This document shows positions 1 to 7,768 of a stretch of 28,086 nucleotides of DNA, piece after piece. The notes beneath the pieces were generated by a model that was not told the DNA's origin, searched no databases, and worked only from the letters and a program-made list of their open reading frames with translations. How positions within the stretch are numbered: position 1 is the stretch's first letter; each line of letters opens with the position of its first letter. Position numbers and translations under genes: made by a program. Source of the stretch: PNAI01 sp964575715 (lineage in GTDB: Bacteria > Pseudomonadota > Alphaproteobacteria > Rhizobiales > Xanthobacteraceae); assembly GCA_964575715.1 (NCBI GenBank), contig CAZNSG010000233.1, forward strand, positions 1 through 28,086, read 5' to 3'.

Positions 1-1219
1 TCGCCGCATCGGCCGCGGCGTCCTCGTGGCCGTTCATGCCGTAGCAACCGGAGCCTTCGAGATAGATCAGCCGCAATCGCTCCTTCGGAATGCCGAGGAA
101 ACGCGAGTAGCTGGTATGATTGCCATGGGTGCCTTGCGAGGCGGTCCAGATCGTGGCCGCCTCGCCACGCACGTCGGCCACCGCGCAGGACGGCCCCAGC
201 GAGGCATGACTCTGCATCGGCCAGAAATAGCTAGCAGAGAGCGACTTTGCGTCCTGCGGGCGCGGCTCGACCGCCGCACCCTTGTTGACCAGCGCCTGAT
301 CCGTAATGCTCGGATCGGTCCGCAGGCTCTCGATCAGCTTGTCCTGCGCCGGCAGGCCTGACCACGCGCTCCATTGCGCTTTGAGTGCGCGCGCGGCTCG
401 CACCGCAGTCCACTCCTCCTCGGCAACGACCGCGAGAAAATCCTTGATCCGCACCACCTTCGCGCCGGCCAGATGCTTGATCGACGACTCATCGACCGAT
501 TCGAGCTTGGCGCCGATCGCCGGCGGCCGGATCACGCGCGCGTGCAGCATGTTCGGCACGGAGAAATCATGCATATAGATGTGCTGGCCTGTGCATTTCG
601 CCGGCACGTCGGGACGCGGCAGCGGCTTGCCGACGATGGTGTAGCTCGACGGATCCTTGCGCGGCGCCTTGGGATCGAGCTTGAGATCGAACTGCCGGCC
701 GCTGACCAGACTGGCGTAGCTCACGCCGTCGCCGCCGGCGCGCGGCGAAACGAGCCCATTGGCCACCATGAGATCATCGGGCTTGACATTGAGCTTTTGC
801 GCCGCAAGTTCCACCAGCGCCTTGCGCGCGGTCGCGGCCGCCTGCCGCAGCTGCATGCCGCCGCGTTGAATGCCGTTCGAGCCCGAGGTTCGTCCCTGGT
901 TGGGCGTGAGCGCGGTATCGCCCTCGATAAGGTTGATCTTGTCGACGCCGATATCGAGTTCCTCGGCCACAATTTGCCGCAGAGCGATGCGCAAGCCCTG
1001 GCCGAGATCGACCTTGCCGGAAAATACGGTCACCGTGCCGTTGGCGTTGATGGCGAGAAAGGCGTCGACCTCCTTGGGGTCGAGCACACGCGGCAAGCCC
1101 GGCATACCCTGCGCGGAAGCTTTGGTCCGCAAGCCGGTGAGCGCAAAGCCCACGGTGAGAGCGCCCCCTTTGAGCAGGGTACGGCGCGAGAAACGAGCTG
1201 CCTTGAATGGTGCGTTCAT
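1..1219 (-). CDS. Xanthine dehydrogenase-family molybdopterin-binding subunit (partial, cut by left edge)
   Basis: This is the large, molybdenum-cofactor subunit of a molybdenum hydroxylase of the isoquinoline 1-oxidoreductase/aldehyde oxidase kind. Such enzymes hydroxylate N-heterocycles or aldehydes with water and pass electrons to the iron-sulfur partner. The start codon is at 1219 and about 406 residues are visible; the C-terminal part lies outside the window. The N-terminus carries a twin-arginine signal (SRRTLLKGG, residues 11-19) followed by a hydrophobic stretch ending near ASAQG, so export to the periplasm is expected. VDLGQG (residues 70-75) and the GSGCYG...NGHEDAAADAA stretch (from about residue 389) are typical of the two-component isoquinoline-oxidoreductase branch. 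It starts one base after the stop of the small subunit, so the two are co-translated. The substrate cannot be told; nicotinate, isoquinoline and aldehyde oxidising relatives look alike at this level. Confidence 0.9.
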   Translation of the reverse strand, partial: MNAPFKAARFSRRTLLKGGALTVGFALTGLRTKASAQGMPGLPRVLDPKEVDAFLAINANGTVTVFSGKVDLGQGLRIALRQIVAEELDIGVDKINLIEGDTALTPNQGRTSGSNGIQRGGMQLRQAAATARKALVELAAQKLNVKPDDLMVANGLVSPRAGGDGVSYASLVSGRQFDLKLDPKAPRKDPSSYTIVGKPLPRPDVPAKCTGQHIYMHDFSVPNMLHARVIRPPAIGAKLESVDESSIKHLAGAKVVRIKDFLAVVAEEEWTAVRAARALKAQWSAWSGLPAQDKLIESLRTDPSITDQALVNKGAAVEPRPQDAKSLSASYFWPMQSHASLGPSCAVADVRGEAATIWTASQGTHGNHTSYSRFLGIPKERLRLIYLEGSGCYGMNGHEDAAADAA

Positions 1220-1220
1220 G

Positions 1221-1685
1221 TCACGCTCCCTGTCCTGATGCCGCCATCACCGCGCGAAGCACCCGCACATGGGTACCGCAGCGGCAGAGATTGCCGTCCA
1301 GCGCCGTGCGAATTTCCGCTTCGGTCGGTTTTCGTTTTTCCGCCAACAGCGCCGCCGCACTCATGATCATGCCGCTGGTGCAGTAGCCGCATTGCGGCAC
1401 TTGCGCCTTGATGAAGGCGGCCTGCAGCGGGTGCGGTTTCGCCGCCGTCCCGAGTCCTTCGAGCGTGGTCACCGACTTGCCCTGTACGCTGGCGATCGGC
1501 GTCTGGCAGGATTGCGTTGACTTGCGATCGATCAATACGGTGCAGGCGCCGCATTGGCCCAGTCCGCAGCCATATTTGGTCGCCGTGAGGCCGAGGCCGC
1601 GCAGCACATAAAGCAGCGGCTGAGCGGGATCCGAAGAATCGACTGTGCGGGTCGTTCCGTTAACCCGGACGCTGTATTTGGGCAT
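1221..1685 (-). CDS. (2Fe-2S)-binding small subunit of a molybdenum hydroxylase
   Basis: This is the electron-transfer subunit that carries two [2Fe-2S] clusters and accepts electrons from the molybdenum centre of the partner subunit. The 154-residue product has the plant-type ferredoxin cysteines C40, C45, C48 and C60 (CGLGQCGACTV) and the second-cluster cysteines C99, C102, C134 and C136 (QCGYCTSGM, CRCGTH), all in the usual order and spacing. The reading frame extends upstream to 1775, but the start at 1685 (MPKYSV) matches the family's N-terminus and follows a purine-rich Shine-Dalgarno stretch (AGGAGAGGGAGGGG), so it is preferred. It is first in the operon, directly before the molybdopterin subunit. 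A FAD subunit is not present here, as usual for the two-component isoquinoline-oxidoreductase type. The small subunit has no export signal and probably travels with the Tat-dependent partner. Confidence 0.93.
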   Translation of the reverse strand: MPKYSVRVNGTTRTVDSSDPAQPLLYVLRGLGLTATKYGCGLGQCGACTVLIDRKSTQSCQTPIASVQGKSVTTLEGLGTAAKPHPLQAAFIKAQVPQCGYCTSGMIMSAAALLAEKRKPTEAEIRTALDGNLCRCGTHVRVLRAVMAASGQGA

Positions 1686-1770
1686 GCCACCCCTCCCTCT
1701 CCTAAAGCATGGCCTTTGGTTGCCATTTCGAGCGCCATTATACGAGTATTTGAATATGGGCGACAGCAGG

Positions 1771-1847
1771 CTCACGGGCCTGTGAGCATTTAGCCCAGCG
1801 GCGCGGCCCTATCGCACCTATATGATTGCAGCAGCATCGAACGATGC
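1771..1847. promoter_or_regulatory. Divergent intergenic region with two small inverted repeats
   Basis: The 185 bases between the divergent molybdenum-hydroxylase and DUF6494 genes contain an imperfect 16-base palindrome (CTCACGGGCCTGTGAG, 1771-1786) and a perfect one (GCATCG-AA-CGATGC, 1834-1847). Either could bind a regulator of the flanking genes. No convincing -35/-10 pair was identified, so this is a candidate only. Confidence 0.25.
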
Positions 1848-1870
1848 CGGTTTACGCAAGGAATGCCACC

Positions 1871-2077
1871 ATGAACGAAGACATGCTCAACACCAGCATC
1901 CGGAAATTCCTCAAGAAAGTGGGCATCACATCGCAGCGCGAGATTGAAAAAGCCGTGCGCGCCGCCGTAGCCGCCGGCCGGCTCAAGGGCAATGAGAAAC
2001 TGCCCGCAAAAATGACACTTTCCGTCGGCCGGATTGAGCTGTCGCTGGTGATCGATGGCTCTATCGAACTTGAGTAA
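1871..2077 (+). CDS. DUF6494 family small protein
   Basis: This is a 68-residue protein with the conserved core MNEDMLNTSIRKFLKKVG followed by TSQREIEKAV, which I recognise as the DUF6494 family of small alphaproteobacterial proteins without known function. The N-terminal half is basic and predicted helical; the C-terminal half (MTLSVGRIELSLVIDGSIELE) looks like beta strands. The longer frame from 1826 is possible, but the start at 1871 has AAGGAA eight bases upstream and matches the family. It ends 19 bases before the S10 peptidase gene and is probably co-transcribed with it. No function should be assigned. Confidence 0.82.
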   Translation: MNEDMLNTSIRKFLKKVGITSQREIEKAVRAAVAAGRLKGNEKLPAKMTLSVGRIELSLVIDGSIELE

Positions 2078-2096
2078 CTATCCATTGGAGAAATTC

Positions 2097-3623
2097 ATGC
2101 GCTTCCGCCTCGGCTGTCTGGTCGCGCTCGCGCTGCTGATCGGGATCGCACCGGCTTTGGTGCAGGAGCGGCCGCAGCGGCCGGAGCGTCGGGATCGCAC
2201 GGAGCGCTCCGAACGCCCTGCGCCCTCCGCCACCGATGTCGATCCGCAAGGCGTGCTGCGGCTTCTGCCCGCCAACGCGGTAAGCGAAAAACAGATCGCC
2301 ATCGCCGGCCGCCCCTTCGCCTATACCGCGACCGCCGGAACGCTTACGCTCTACGATCAGAACGGCGATCGCACGGCGGCGGTGTTCTATACCGCCTATG
2401 TTGCCAAAGGCGCCAGCGCCGCGCGCCGGCCGATCACCTTTGCCTTCAATGGCGGACCGGGAGCGGCCTCGACCTTTTTGCATCTCGGTCTTGCCGGCCC
2501 GCGCATTATTGAATTTGGACCGGACGGCCGCGACGGCGCCGCCGCCAAGCTGCGCGACAATCCCGAGACTTGGCTCGCCTTCACCGATCTGGTGATGATC
2601 GATCCGATCGGCACTGGCTGGAGCCGCACGTCCAAGCCCGACGCAAGCAGCACATTCCGCAGCGTGAGCGGCGATGCCACAAGCATCGCCAAGGCGATTG
2701 CGCTCTATGTCGCCCACAACAGCCGAACTGCCTCGCCCAAATACCTGCTGGGCGAAAGCTACGGCGGTTTCCGCGCGGCCAAGGTGGCGCGTGCGCTGCA
2801 AAGCGATCAAGGCATCATCGTCTCGGGCATCGTCATGGTTTCGCCGATGATCGAAACGTCGTTGCAATGGAGTAGCGACCGCGATCCCTTCAAGGCTGCA
2901 CTGCATTTTCCTTCGCTGGTCGCGACCGAGCTCGAACGCACCAAGCAATTCACGCCGCAAGCCATGGCGGATGCCGAGCGTTTTGCATTGACCGAATATC
3001 TGAGCACGCTTGCCGGCCCGAAGCCGGCCGGTGAGAAGGCGCAAGCGTTTTACGGCCAGGTTGCGCGGATGACGGGCCTTCCTGCCGACACCGTTGCCAA
3101 GTCCGGCGGCTATATTCGCGAAGCCTATGTGAAGCAGCTGGAGGCGCAGGGCGTCCAGGTCAGCAGTTACGACGCGAGCTTCACCATTCCCGATCCGCTT
3201 CCCGGCAGCGAATTGAACCGCGGCGGCGACCCGATGCTCAATGGTTTCGTGCGCGCGCTGTCCGGTGTCTTTGTCGGCTATGCGCGCGACGAACTCGGCT
3301 TCAAGACCGACATCACCTACACCTTGCTCAACCGGGATTCCTGGGACTGGGGCGGCGGCCGCGAGCGGCCCGGCGTGAGCAACGATCTGAGCGCGCTGCT
3401 CACGCTCGATCCGTCGTTCCGGCTCCTGGTATCGCACGGCCGCAGCGACCTCGTGACACCTTATGGCGTCAGCCGCTATCTGCTCGATCAGCTACGGCCG
3501 GCCGCGGCGCCGGAGCGCGTGCAACTCATTAATTACCGGGGCGGGCACATGTTTTATTTCAACGACGAGCAGCGCCGCGCGTTTACCGCGGACGCGAAAC
3601 TGTTCTATCAAGGTACGCGCTAG
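2097..3623 (+). CDS. Secreted peptidase of family S10 (serine carboxypeptidase-like)
   Basis: This alpha/beta-hydrolase-fold serine carboxypeptidase would remove residues from the C-termini of peptides, probably in the periplasm. The 508-residue product starts at 2097 (TTGGAG 6 bases upstream) with a signal peptide: MRFRLG, then a hydrophobic run to about residue 22. A charged Arg/Pro/Glu-rich linker follows (about 24-42). The S10 signatures are all present: the oxyanion segment FNGGPGAAST (about 117-126), the nucleophile Ser221 in GESYGG, Asp451 in HGRSDLVTPYG, and His484 in RGGHMFYF. An earlier in-frame ATG at 2055 would overlap the upstream gene and spoil the signal peptide, so it was not used. 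Its place between DUF6494 and an EutA-like gene gives no obvious pathway link. The substrate is unknown; some bacterial S10 proteins are annotated only as peptidases. Confidence 0.92.
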   Translation: MRFRLGCLVALALLIGIAPALVQERPQRPERRDRTERSERPAPSATDVDPQGVLRLLPANAVSEKQIAIAGRPFAYTATAGTLTLYDQNGDRTAAVFYTAYVAKGASAARRPITFAFNGGPGAASTFLHLGLAGPRIIEFGPDGRDGAAAKLRDNPETWLAFTDLVMIDPIGTGWSRTSKPDASSTFRSVSGDATSIAKAIALYVAHNSRTASPKYLLGESYGGFRAAKVARALQSDQGIIVSGIVMVSPMIETSLQWSSDRDPFKAALHFPSLVATELERTKQFTPQAMADAERFALTEYLSTLAGPKPAGEKAQAFYGQVARMTGLPADTVAKSGGYIREAYVKQLEAQGVQVSSYDASFTIPDPLPGSELNRGGDPMLNGFVRALSGVFVGYARDELGFKTDITYTLLNRDSWDWGGGRERPGVSNDLSALLTLDPSFRLLVSHGRSDLVTPYGVSRYLLDQLRPAAAPERVQLINYRGGHMFYFNDEQRRAFTADAKLFYQGTR

Positions 3624-3653
3624 AATCTTGATCTGCCGCGCGGAGTTGTCCTG

Positions 3654-5354
3654 ATGGCCGATAACGATCCCAAGGCCAAGGACGGCAGGCCCGCGTGCGG
3701 CCACACGCTGGCGGACCACCATTACGGCACGGACTACGCCCACAGCCACGACGGCGACGCCGACCACGATCACGACAACTACGAATCCGACCTGCCGCCG
3801 GAGCAAAATCCGCTCTGGCTGGCCGATCACGTCACGCTGGTCAGCGTCGGCATCGATATCGGATCGGCCGGCACGCAGGTGATATTTTCCAAGGTCCATC
3901 TGCGGCGGCTGGGCGAGGAGCTCACCAGCCGCTACTACGTCACGGCGCGCGAAACGCTGTTCCGCTCGCCGGTGGCGCTCACGCCCTATGTAAGCGAGGA
4001 ACGCATCGACGATGCCCGCCTTGGTGCGATTGTCGGCGAGGCCTATGCCGCAGCCGGGCTGCACCCGGACGACATCGACACCGGCGTGGTCATCCTCACC
4101 GGCGAAGCGCTCCGCCGCGAGAATGCGCAGGCCATTGCCAAGCTGTTGGCGGAACAAGGCGGCGATCTGGTGTGCGCCACTGCCGGTCATCACATGGAGG
4201 CGATGCTCGCAGCCTATGGCTCGGGCGCCGCGCGCGTATCGAGCGACCAGCGCAAGCGCATCCTCAATATCGACACCGGCGGCGGCACCACCAAACTCGC
4301 ATTGCTCGAAAACGGCCGCGTGCTCGCGACCGCGGCGGTGCATATCGGCGGCCGCCTGCAGGTGGTCGACGCGCGCGGTCAGATCGATCGCCTTGACCCG
4401 GCCGGCAGGCACCACGCGGCGCAAGCCGGATATTCTTGGAACAAGGGCGACACCGTTCGCCCCGATGAACTGGACAAGGTCGCCGAAGGCATGGCCGATG
4501 CGCTCGTCAGCGCGATCGCCGCGCGTCCGCTGCCGTCTGCGATCGCGCAACTCTACCTGACCGAACCGATCGCCGAGCTCGGCCGGATCGACGGCGTTAT
4601 GTTCTCGGGCGGCGTGGCCGAATACGTCTACCAGCGCGAGGAGCGCGACTTTGGCGATTTGGGACCGCGGCTCGGCCGCGCGCTGCGGCGCCGGATCGAT
4701 CAAGGCGCATTGCCCTGGCCGCTGCTGCCGGCCGGCGAATGCATCCGCGCCACCGCGCTCGGCGCGTCGGAATACAGCGTGCAGCTCTCCGGCAACACCA
4801 GCTACATTTCAAACCCCGGCAAGCTGCTGCCGCGCCGCAATCTCCAGGTCTTGCAGCCGAATTTCGTGTGTGAAGAGCAGATCGATCCGGACAAGCTCGC
4901 CGCCGCCATTCGCGCCCATTTCACCGCCTTCGATATCGCGGACGGTGCGGGCGAAGTGGCGCTGGCGTTTCGCTGGCAGGGCGCACCCTCGCACGAGCGA
5001 ATTTTTGCTTTCGCCCAAGGCATCGTGCGCGGCATACCCAATACGCTTGCCTACCGCTTGCCGCTCTACATCATGCTCGATGGCGACGTGGCGCACACGC
5101 TCGGGGCTATTCTGCGCGAGGAGCTGCACGTCGAGAGCGAGATCCTCGCCATCGACGGCATTACCTTGTGGGATTTCGACTATATCGATCTCGGCCGCAT
5201 CCGCCTGCCGTCCAACACCGTCCCGGTGACCATCAAATCGCTGGTGTTCAGCGAGGACCCGCGGCTGCCGCGCGGCGAGGCGCATCTCGGTCGTCGTCAC
5301 GATCATGGGCATGACGACCGTCATCACCACCACGGCGATCGCAATAAGGACTAA
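3654..5354 (+). CDS. eutA: EutA-like ethanolamine ammonia-lyase reactivating factor with His-rich tails
   Basis: EutA is an ATPase chaperone of the actin/Hsp70-like (ASKHA) fold that exchanges damaged cobalamin from ethanolamine ammonia-lyase (EutBC). The core aligns by eye with EutA of enterobacteria: phosphate-1 loop VGIDIGSAGTQ (residues 65-75), SPVALTPY, ILTGEALRRENA (about 147-158), phosphate-2 loop NIDTGGGTTK (205-214), the adenosine segment MFSGGVAEYV and the C-terminal VPVTIKSLVF. At 566 residues it is about 100 longer than enterobacterial EutA, mostly through a His/Asp-rich N-terminal tail (His 17, 22, 23, 30, 32, 38, 40) and a C-terminal one (RHDHGHDDRHHHHGD, 548-562). These tails look metal-binding. 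The start at 3654 has GGAG 8 bases upstream, and the gene lies 30 bases after the S10 peptidase. No eutB or eutC is in the window, so its client is not established. Confidence 0.82.
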   Translation: MADNDPKAKDGRPACGHTLADHHYGTDYAHSHDGDADHDHDNYESDLPPEQNPLWLADHVTLVSVGIDIGSAGTQVIFSKVHLRRLGEELTSRYYVTARETLFRSPVALTPYVSEERIDDARLGAIVGEAYAAAGLHPDDIDTGVVILTGEALRRENAQAIAKLLAEQGGDLVCATAGHHMEAMLAAYGSGAARVSSDQRKRILNIDTGGGTTKLALLENGRVLATAAVHIGGRLQVVDARGQIDRLDPAGRHHAAQAGYSWNKGDTVRPDELDKVAEGMADALVSAIAARPLPSAIAQLYLTEPIAELGRIDGVMFSGGVAEYVYQREERDFGDLGPRLGRALRRRIDQGALPWPLLPAGECIRATALGASEYSVQLSGNTSYISNPGKLLPRRNLQVLQPNFVCEEQIDPDKLAAAIRAHFTAFDIADGAGEVALAFRWQGAPSHERIFAFAQGIVRGIPNTLAYRLPLYIMLDGDVAHTLGAILREELHVESEILAIDGITLWDFDYIDLGRIRLPSNTVPVTIKSLVFSEDPRLPRGEAHLGRRHDHGHDDRHHHHGDRNKD

Positions 5355-5425
5355 AATGAAATCCGAATGATTGGCTCGGTCGCGCGAGCGCGTTTCCCTC
5401 TCCACGCGTGCAGGGACTTTCTTCA

Positions 5426-5586
5426 CCTCTCCCCGCTTGCGGGGAGAGGTCGACTTCCGAGCAGAGCGAGGAAGTCGGGTGAGGGGGTGTCACCGCGAGT
5501 CTGAGCGTTTGGAAGCGCCCCCTCACCCGGCTCGTCTCGCTTTCGCTCGACTTCGCCACCCTCTCCCCGCAAGCGGGGAGAGGGGA
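5426..5586. repeat. Intergenic hairpin repeat, type 1 copy A
   Basis: Two converging arms start and end with CTCTCCCCGC-type hairpins: CCTCTCCCCGC-TT-GCGGGGAGAGG at 5426-5449 and CTCTCCCCGC-AA-GCGGGGAGAG near 5561-5582. The inner parts (CGGGTGAGGG at left, CCCTCACCCG at right) pair with each other. A closely similar arrangement recurs at 14917-15064. It fills the space between the convergent eutA-like and TPP-enzyme genes and could also end transcription from both sides. Confidence 0.8.
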
Positions 5587-5596
5587 TCGCAGATCC

Positions 5597-6178
5597 TCAA
5601 CGCCCGCCCGCTGCTTCCACCGCGCGCCGCACGCGCTGCTTGATCTCGACTCCGTCGCGCACCGGCAGCACGCGCGGCGGCTCGTCCGGCGTGATCGCAA
5701 CGCGCGCGAACAGCGTGCGGCCGGAGGTGCCGATCAGCCCGGCAAGCTCGCGCAATTCAGCCTCATCCTGCACGTCGAGCACGCTTGCGATGCCGCAGCC
5801 ACGCGCCACCGCCAGCAGATCGACGCCGTTTGCGGTGTGGCTCGCCTGCATTCCGGTCTCGCCGTACATGCGATTGTCGAACACGACGATGGCAAGATTG
5901 TCCGGCCGCTGCACGCCGACGGTCGCGAGGCTCCCCAGCCCCATCAGCAGCTCGCCGTCGCCGGTGATCACCGCCACGCGCAAGCGCGGCCGCGCGAGCG
6001 CCAAGCCCAGCCCGATCATCACCGCGCCGCCCATGGCGCCCCACAGATAGAAATTGCGGTCGTCGTCGCCGGCCGCCGCCGCATCCCAGGTGGTCGAGCC
6101 TAAGCCCGGGACCAGAAACAGATCGTCCCGCCGGTTGGCAAGCAGCGTGGCCATGGCGGCGCGGCGCTCCAGCATCAT
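5597..6178 (-). CDS. TPP-binding decarboxylase, C-terminal (beta) subunit, sulfopyruvate-decarboxylase type
   Basis: This 193-residue protein is the pyrophosphate-binding half of a thiamine-diphosphate enzyme that is split into two genes, as in sulfopyruvate decarboxylase ComDE. Such enzymes decarboxylate 2-oxo acids in the cytoplasm. The thiamine-diphosphate motif begins at GDGE (residues 73-76) and ends about 27 residues later with FDN (100-102), followed by RMYGETG. The upstream WGAMGGAVMIGLGLALA segment is typical of this half-domain. Its start overlaps the stop of the alpha subunit by four bases (ATGA), showing translational coupling. A second Met follows directly. Phosphonopyruvate decarboxylase-like and other 2-oxo acid decarboxylases share this layout, so the sulfopyruvate name describes the family and not the substrate. 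Confidence 0.88.
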   Translation of the reverse strand: MMLERRAAMATLLANRRDDLFLVPGLGSTTWDAAAAGDDDRNFYLWGAMGGAVMIGLGLALARPRLRVAVITGDGELLMGLGSLATVGVQRPDNLAIVVFDNRMYGETGMQASHTANGVDLLAVARGCGIASVLDVQDEAELRELAGLIGTSGRTLFARVAITPDEPPRVLPVRDGVEIKQRVRRAVEAAGGR

Positions 6179-6720
6179 TTCACCCAGACCTTGCTGCCGA
6201 TCAGCTTTTGCGACAGCAGCACGGCCACCGCGCGGTCGTCGCCGAAGGCAAGTTGAACCGCAGCCTGCACCGTCTCAGTCACCTTATCGGGTGCTTCGAC
6301 GCGCGCCACCTGCGTGTCGCAAAGTTTCAGCACCGGCTCGACGATCGAACCCATGGGCACCTGCCACGGATTGAACTCCTCCCACTCCCCGCGCATGGTC
6401 ACCAGCATGAGCAGCGGAAAACGGCAGGTGCGGATGAGCGAGAGCATATTGATGCAATTGCCCACGCCGCTCGATTGCATCAAGAGCGCCGCGCGCTGCC
6501 CGCCGAGCCAGGCGCCGGCGGCGAGCGCCACGCCTTCTTCTTCCGTGGTCAGCACTACGTCGCGGATGGCGGGATCGGTCTTGCAGCGCTCGATCAGGCG
6601 CGCGTGACCGGCGTCGGGCACGTAGCCGACCTGCCGGATGTCGGAGGCCTTGAGCACCTCGAACAGACGATCCGGCCAAGAAACCTCAAGCTCGATTTGC
6701 GATTGCGATGGCGCGGTCAA
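6175..6720 (-). CDS. TPP-binding decarboxylase, N-terminal (alpha) subunit, sulfopyruvate-decarboxylase type
   Basis: This is the pyrimidine-binding half (181 residues) of the split thiamine-diphosphate enzyme, which needs the neighbouring beta subunit for activity. The TTEEEGVALAAGAWLGG segment (about 58-74) holds the acidic residue that activates the thiamine ring, followed by ALLMQSSGVGNCIN and the MRGEWEEFNPWQ stretch typical of ComD-like and phosphonopyruvate-decarboxylase-like proteins. The preferred start is TTG at 6720, because AGGAGAG lies about five bases upstream; no ATG is well placed. The gene follows the VOC gene on the same strand after a gap of 49 bases containing a small hairpin (CGGGAT-CA-ATCCCG, 6746-6759). 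Other members of the family act on different 2-oxo acids, so the substrate remains open. Confidence 0.87.
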   Translation of the reverse strand: MTAPSQSQIELEVSWPDRLFEVLKASDIRQVGYVPDAGHARLIERCKTDPAIRDVVLTTEEEGVALAAGAWLGGQRAALLMQSSGVGNCINMLSLIRTCRFPLLMLVTMRGEWEEFNPWQVPMGSIVEPVLKLCDTQVARVEAPDKVTETVQAAVQLAFGDDRAVAVLLSQKLIGSKVWVK

Positions 6721-6769
6721 GAAAGCTCTCCTGCCCGATCCATAGCGGGATCAATCCCGACACGCCAGT

Positions 6770-7690
6770 TCAAACGCGCCAGGGCAAGTCGGCCGCCCGT
6801 TCGACGAACAGCCAGGCGCCCGCCCCAAGTTCTTCCGGGAACTTCGCCGCCAGCGCCCGCCCGATTCGGCGCACAGAAATTCCGCCTTGGCGCAACACCC
6901 GCTCAGCCACATCCAGCGACTGCACCGCGAGACCATAGCTTCCCATGAACGGCAGACTCGGGATTTTCACCTCGGGCAACAGTTCCGTAAATGCCTGCGC
7001 GGTCACGAGCTGCACCTCGCCGCGATCGAGCATGACCGCCTTGCCATATTTCGTCGACGCGATCTTGCGATCGGTGAAGCGCGCAAAGCGCTCCGCCGCC
7101 TCCGCCCCATCGGCGACAGCGATCACCACAGCGAGGAGACTGACCGCACCATTGGGATGCGAAAGCCAGCGCTTTTGCCACACATTGTCCTCGGTGCGAT
7201 GCGTGAGAATCTGAATGCGGCCTTCCGCCATCTCCCCGCGCTCGACGCGCGCCACCGTGAAGGCCGCGATCCCGGTGCCGGACTCGGTCTCGACCGGCCG
7301 CGAAAATTCCACCAGCGGCCGCATGCGAAAACCGGCGCCGGCAAGCCGCCGATGCGCACGCTCCGCATCGACCACGGAGAAGGCGACAAGATGCACCCCG
7401 GCATGGCCCCCGAGCGCGGCATCGAACTCGCGCCCGAGCGCGGTATCCGCGGTCTTGAACAGCACCTCGATATAGCCGCGCAAAAACATGGCGGTGACGT
7501 TGCCGGTGCCGGTTGGCTGACCGGCGGCATCGGCCTGCACGGAGACCGGCGTCGGCGCGAATCCCGCGCGCACAAGCGCCCGGCTTGCCGCCCGCGGCTC
7601 GCGCACAAAATGCCCGATATGGTCGAGAAAAATCTCTTCGCCCCGTGGAAGCTGGCGCTCGGCCGCGAAATTGGTGACAGGGGGATGCAT
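6770..7690 (-). CDS. VOC-superfamily, glyoxalase-like domain protein
   Basis: The 306-residue protein resembles the glyoxalase-like (Glyoxalase_3-type) branch of the vicinal-oxygen-chelate superfamily. The first module begins with FLDHIGHFVREPRAASRALVRAGF, the usual first strand-helix of a VOC module with a metal-ligand-type His, and continues through TAMFLRGYIEVLF. A second, less conserved module follows (IPSLPFMGSYGLAVQSLDVAERVL near 245-268). VOC enzymes include isomerases, dioxygenases and lyases that use a divalent metal. The gene is first in a minus-strand operon with the split TPP decarboxylase and diverges from the Bug gene at 7769. I infer that it processes a substrate or product of the decarboxylase; the reaction cannot be named. 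Confidence 0.8.
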   Translation of the reverse strand: MHPPVTNFAAERQLPRGEEIFLDHIGHFVREPRAASRALVRAGFAPTPVSVQADAAGQPTGTGNVTAMFLRGYIEVLFKTADTALGREFDAALGGHAGVHLVAFSVVDAERAHRRLAGAGFRMRPLVEFSRPVETESGTGIAAFTVARVERGEMAEGRIQILTHRTEDNVWQKRWLSHPNGAVSLLAVVIAVADGAEAAERFARFTDRKIASTKYGKAVMLDRGEVQLVTAQAFTELLPEVKIPSLPFMGSYGLAVQSLDVAERVLRQGGISVRRIGRALAAKFPEELGAGAWLFVERAADLPWRV

Positions 7691-7768
7691 AGAAGGTGAT
7701 TCCGTAGACTCAGCCGATTTGGTAGTATTTCGTAGAAAGTATCGGTCGCGCCCTCAAAGGAAGCAAAC

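Noticed and set aside
374..1366. Long plus-strand open frame of 330 codons
   Set aside because: It lies opposite the molybdenum-hydroxylase genes, whose motifs and cysteine sets are unmistakable; the frame is a high-GC shadow.
2061..3437. Minus-strand open frame of 458 codons
   Set aside because: It is antisense to the S10 peptidase and rich in Arg/Gly/Ala/His without any domain signature.
3492..4703. Minus-strand open frame of 403 codons
   Set aside because: It is antisense to the end of the peptidase gene and to the EutA-like gene; composition is that of a shadow.
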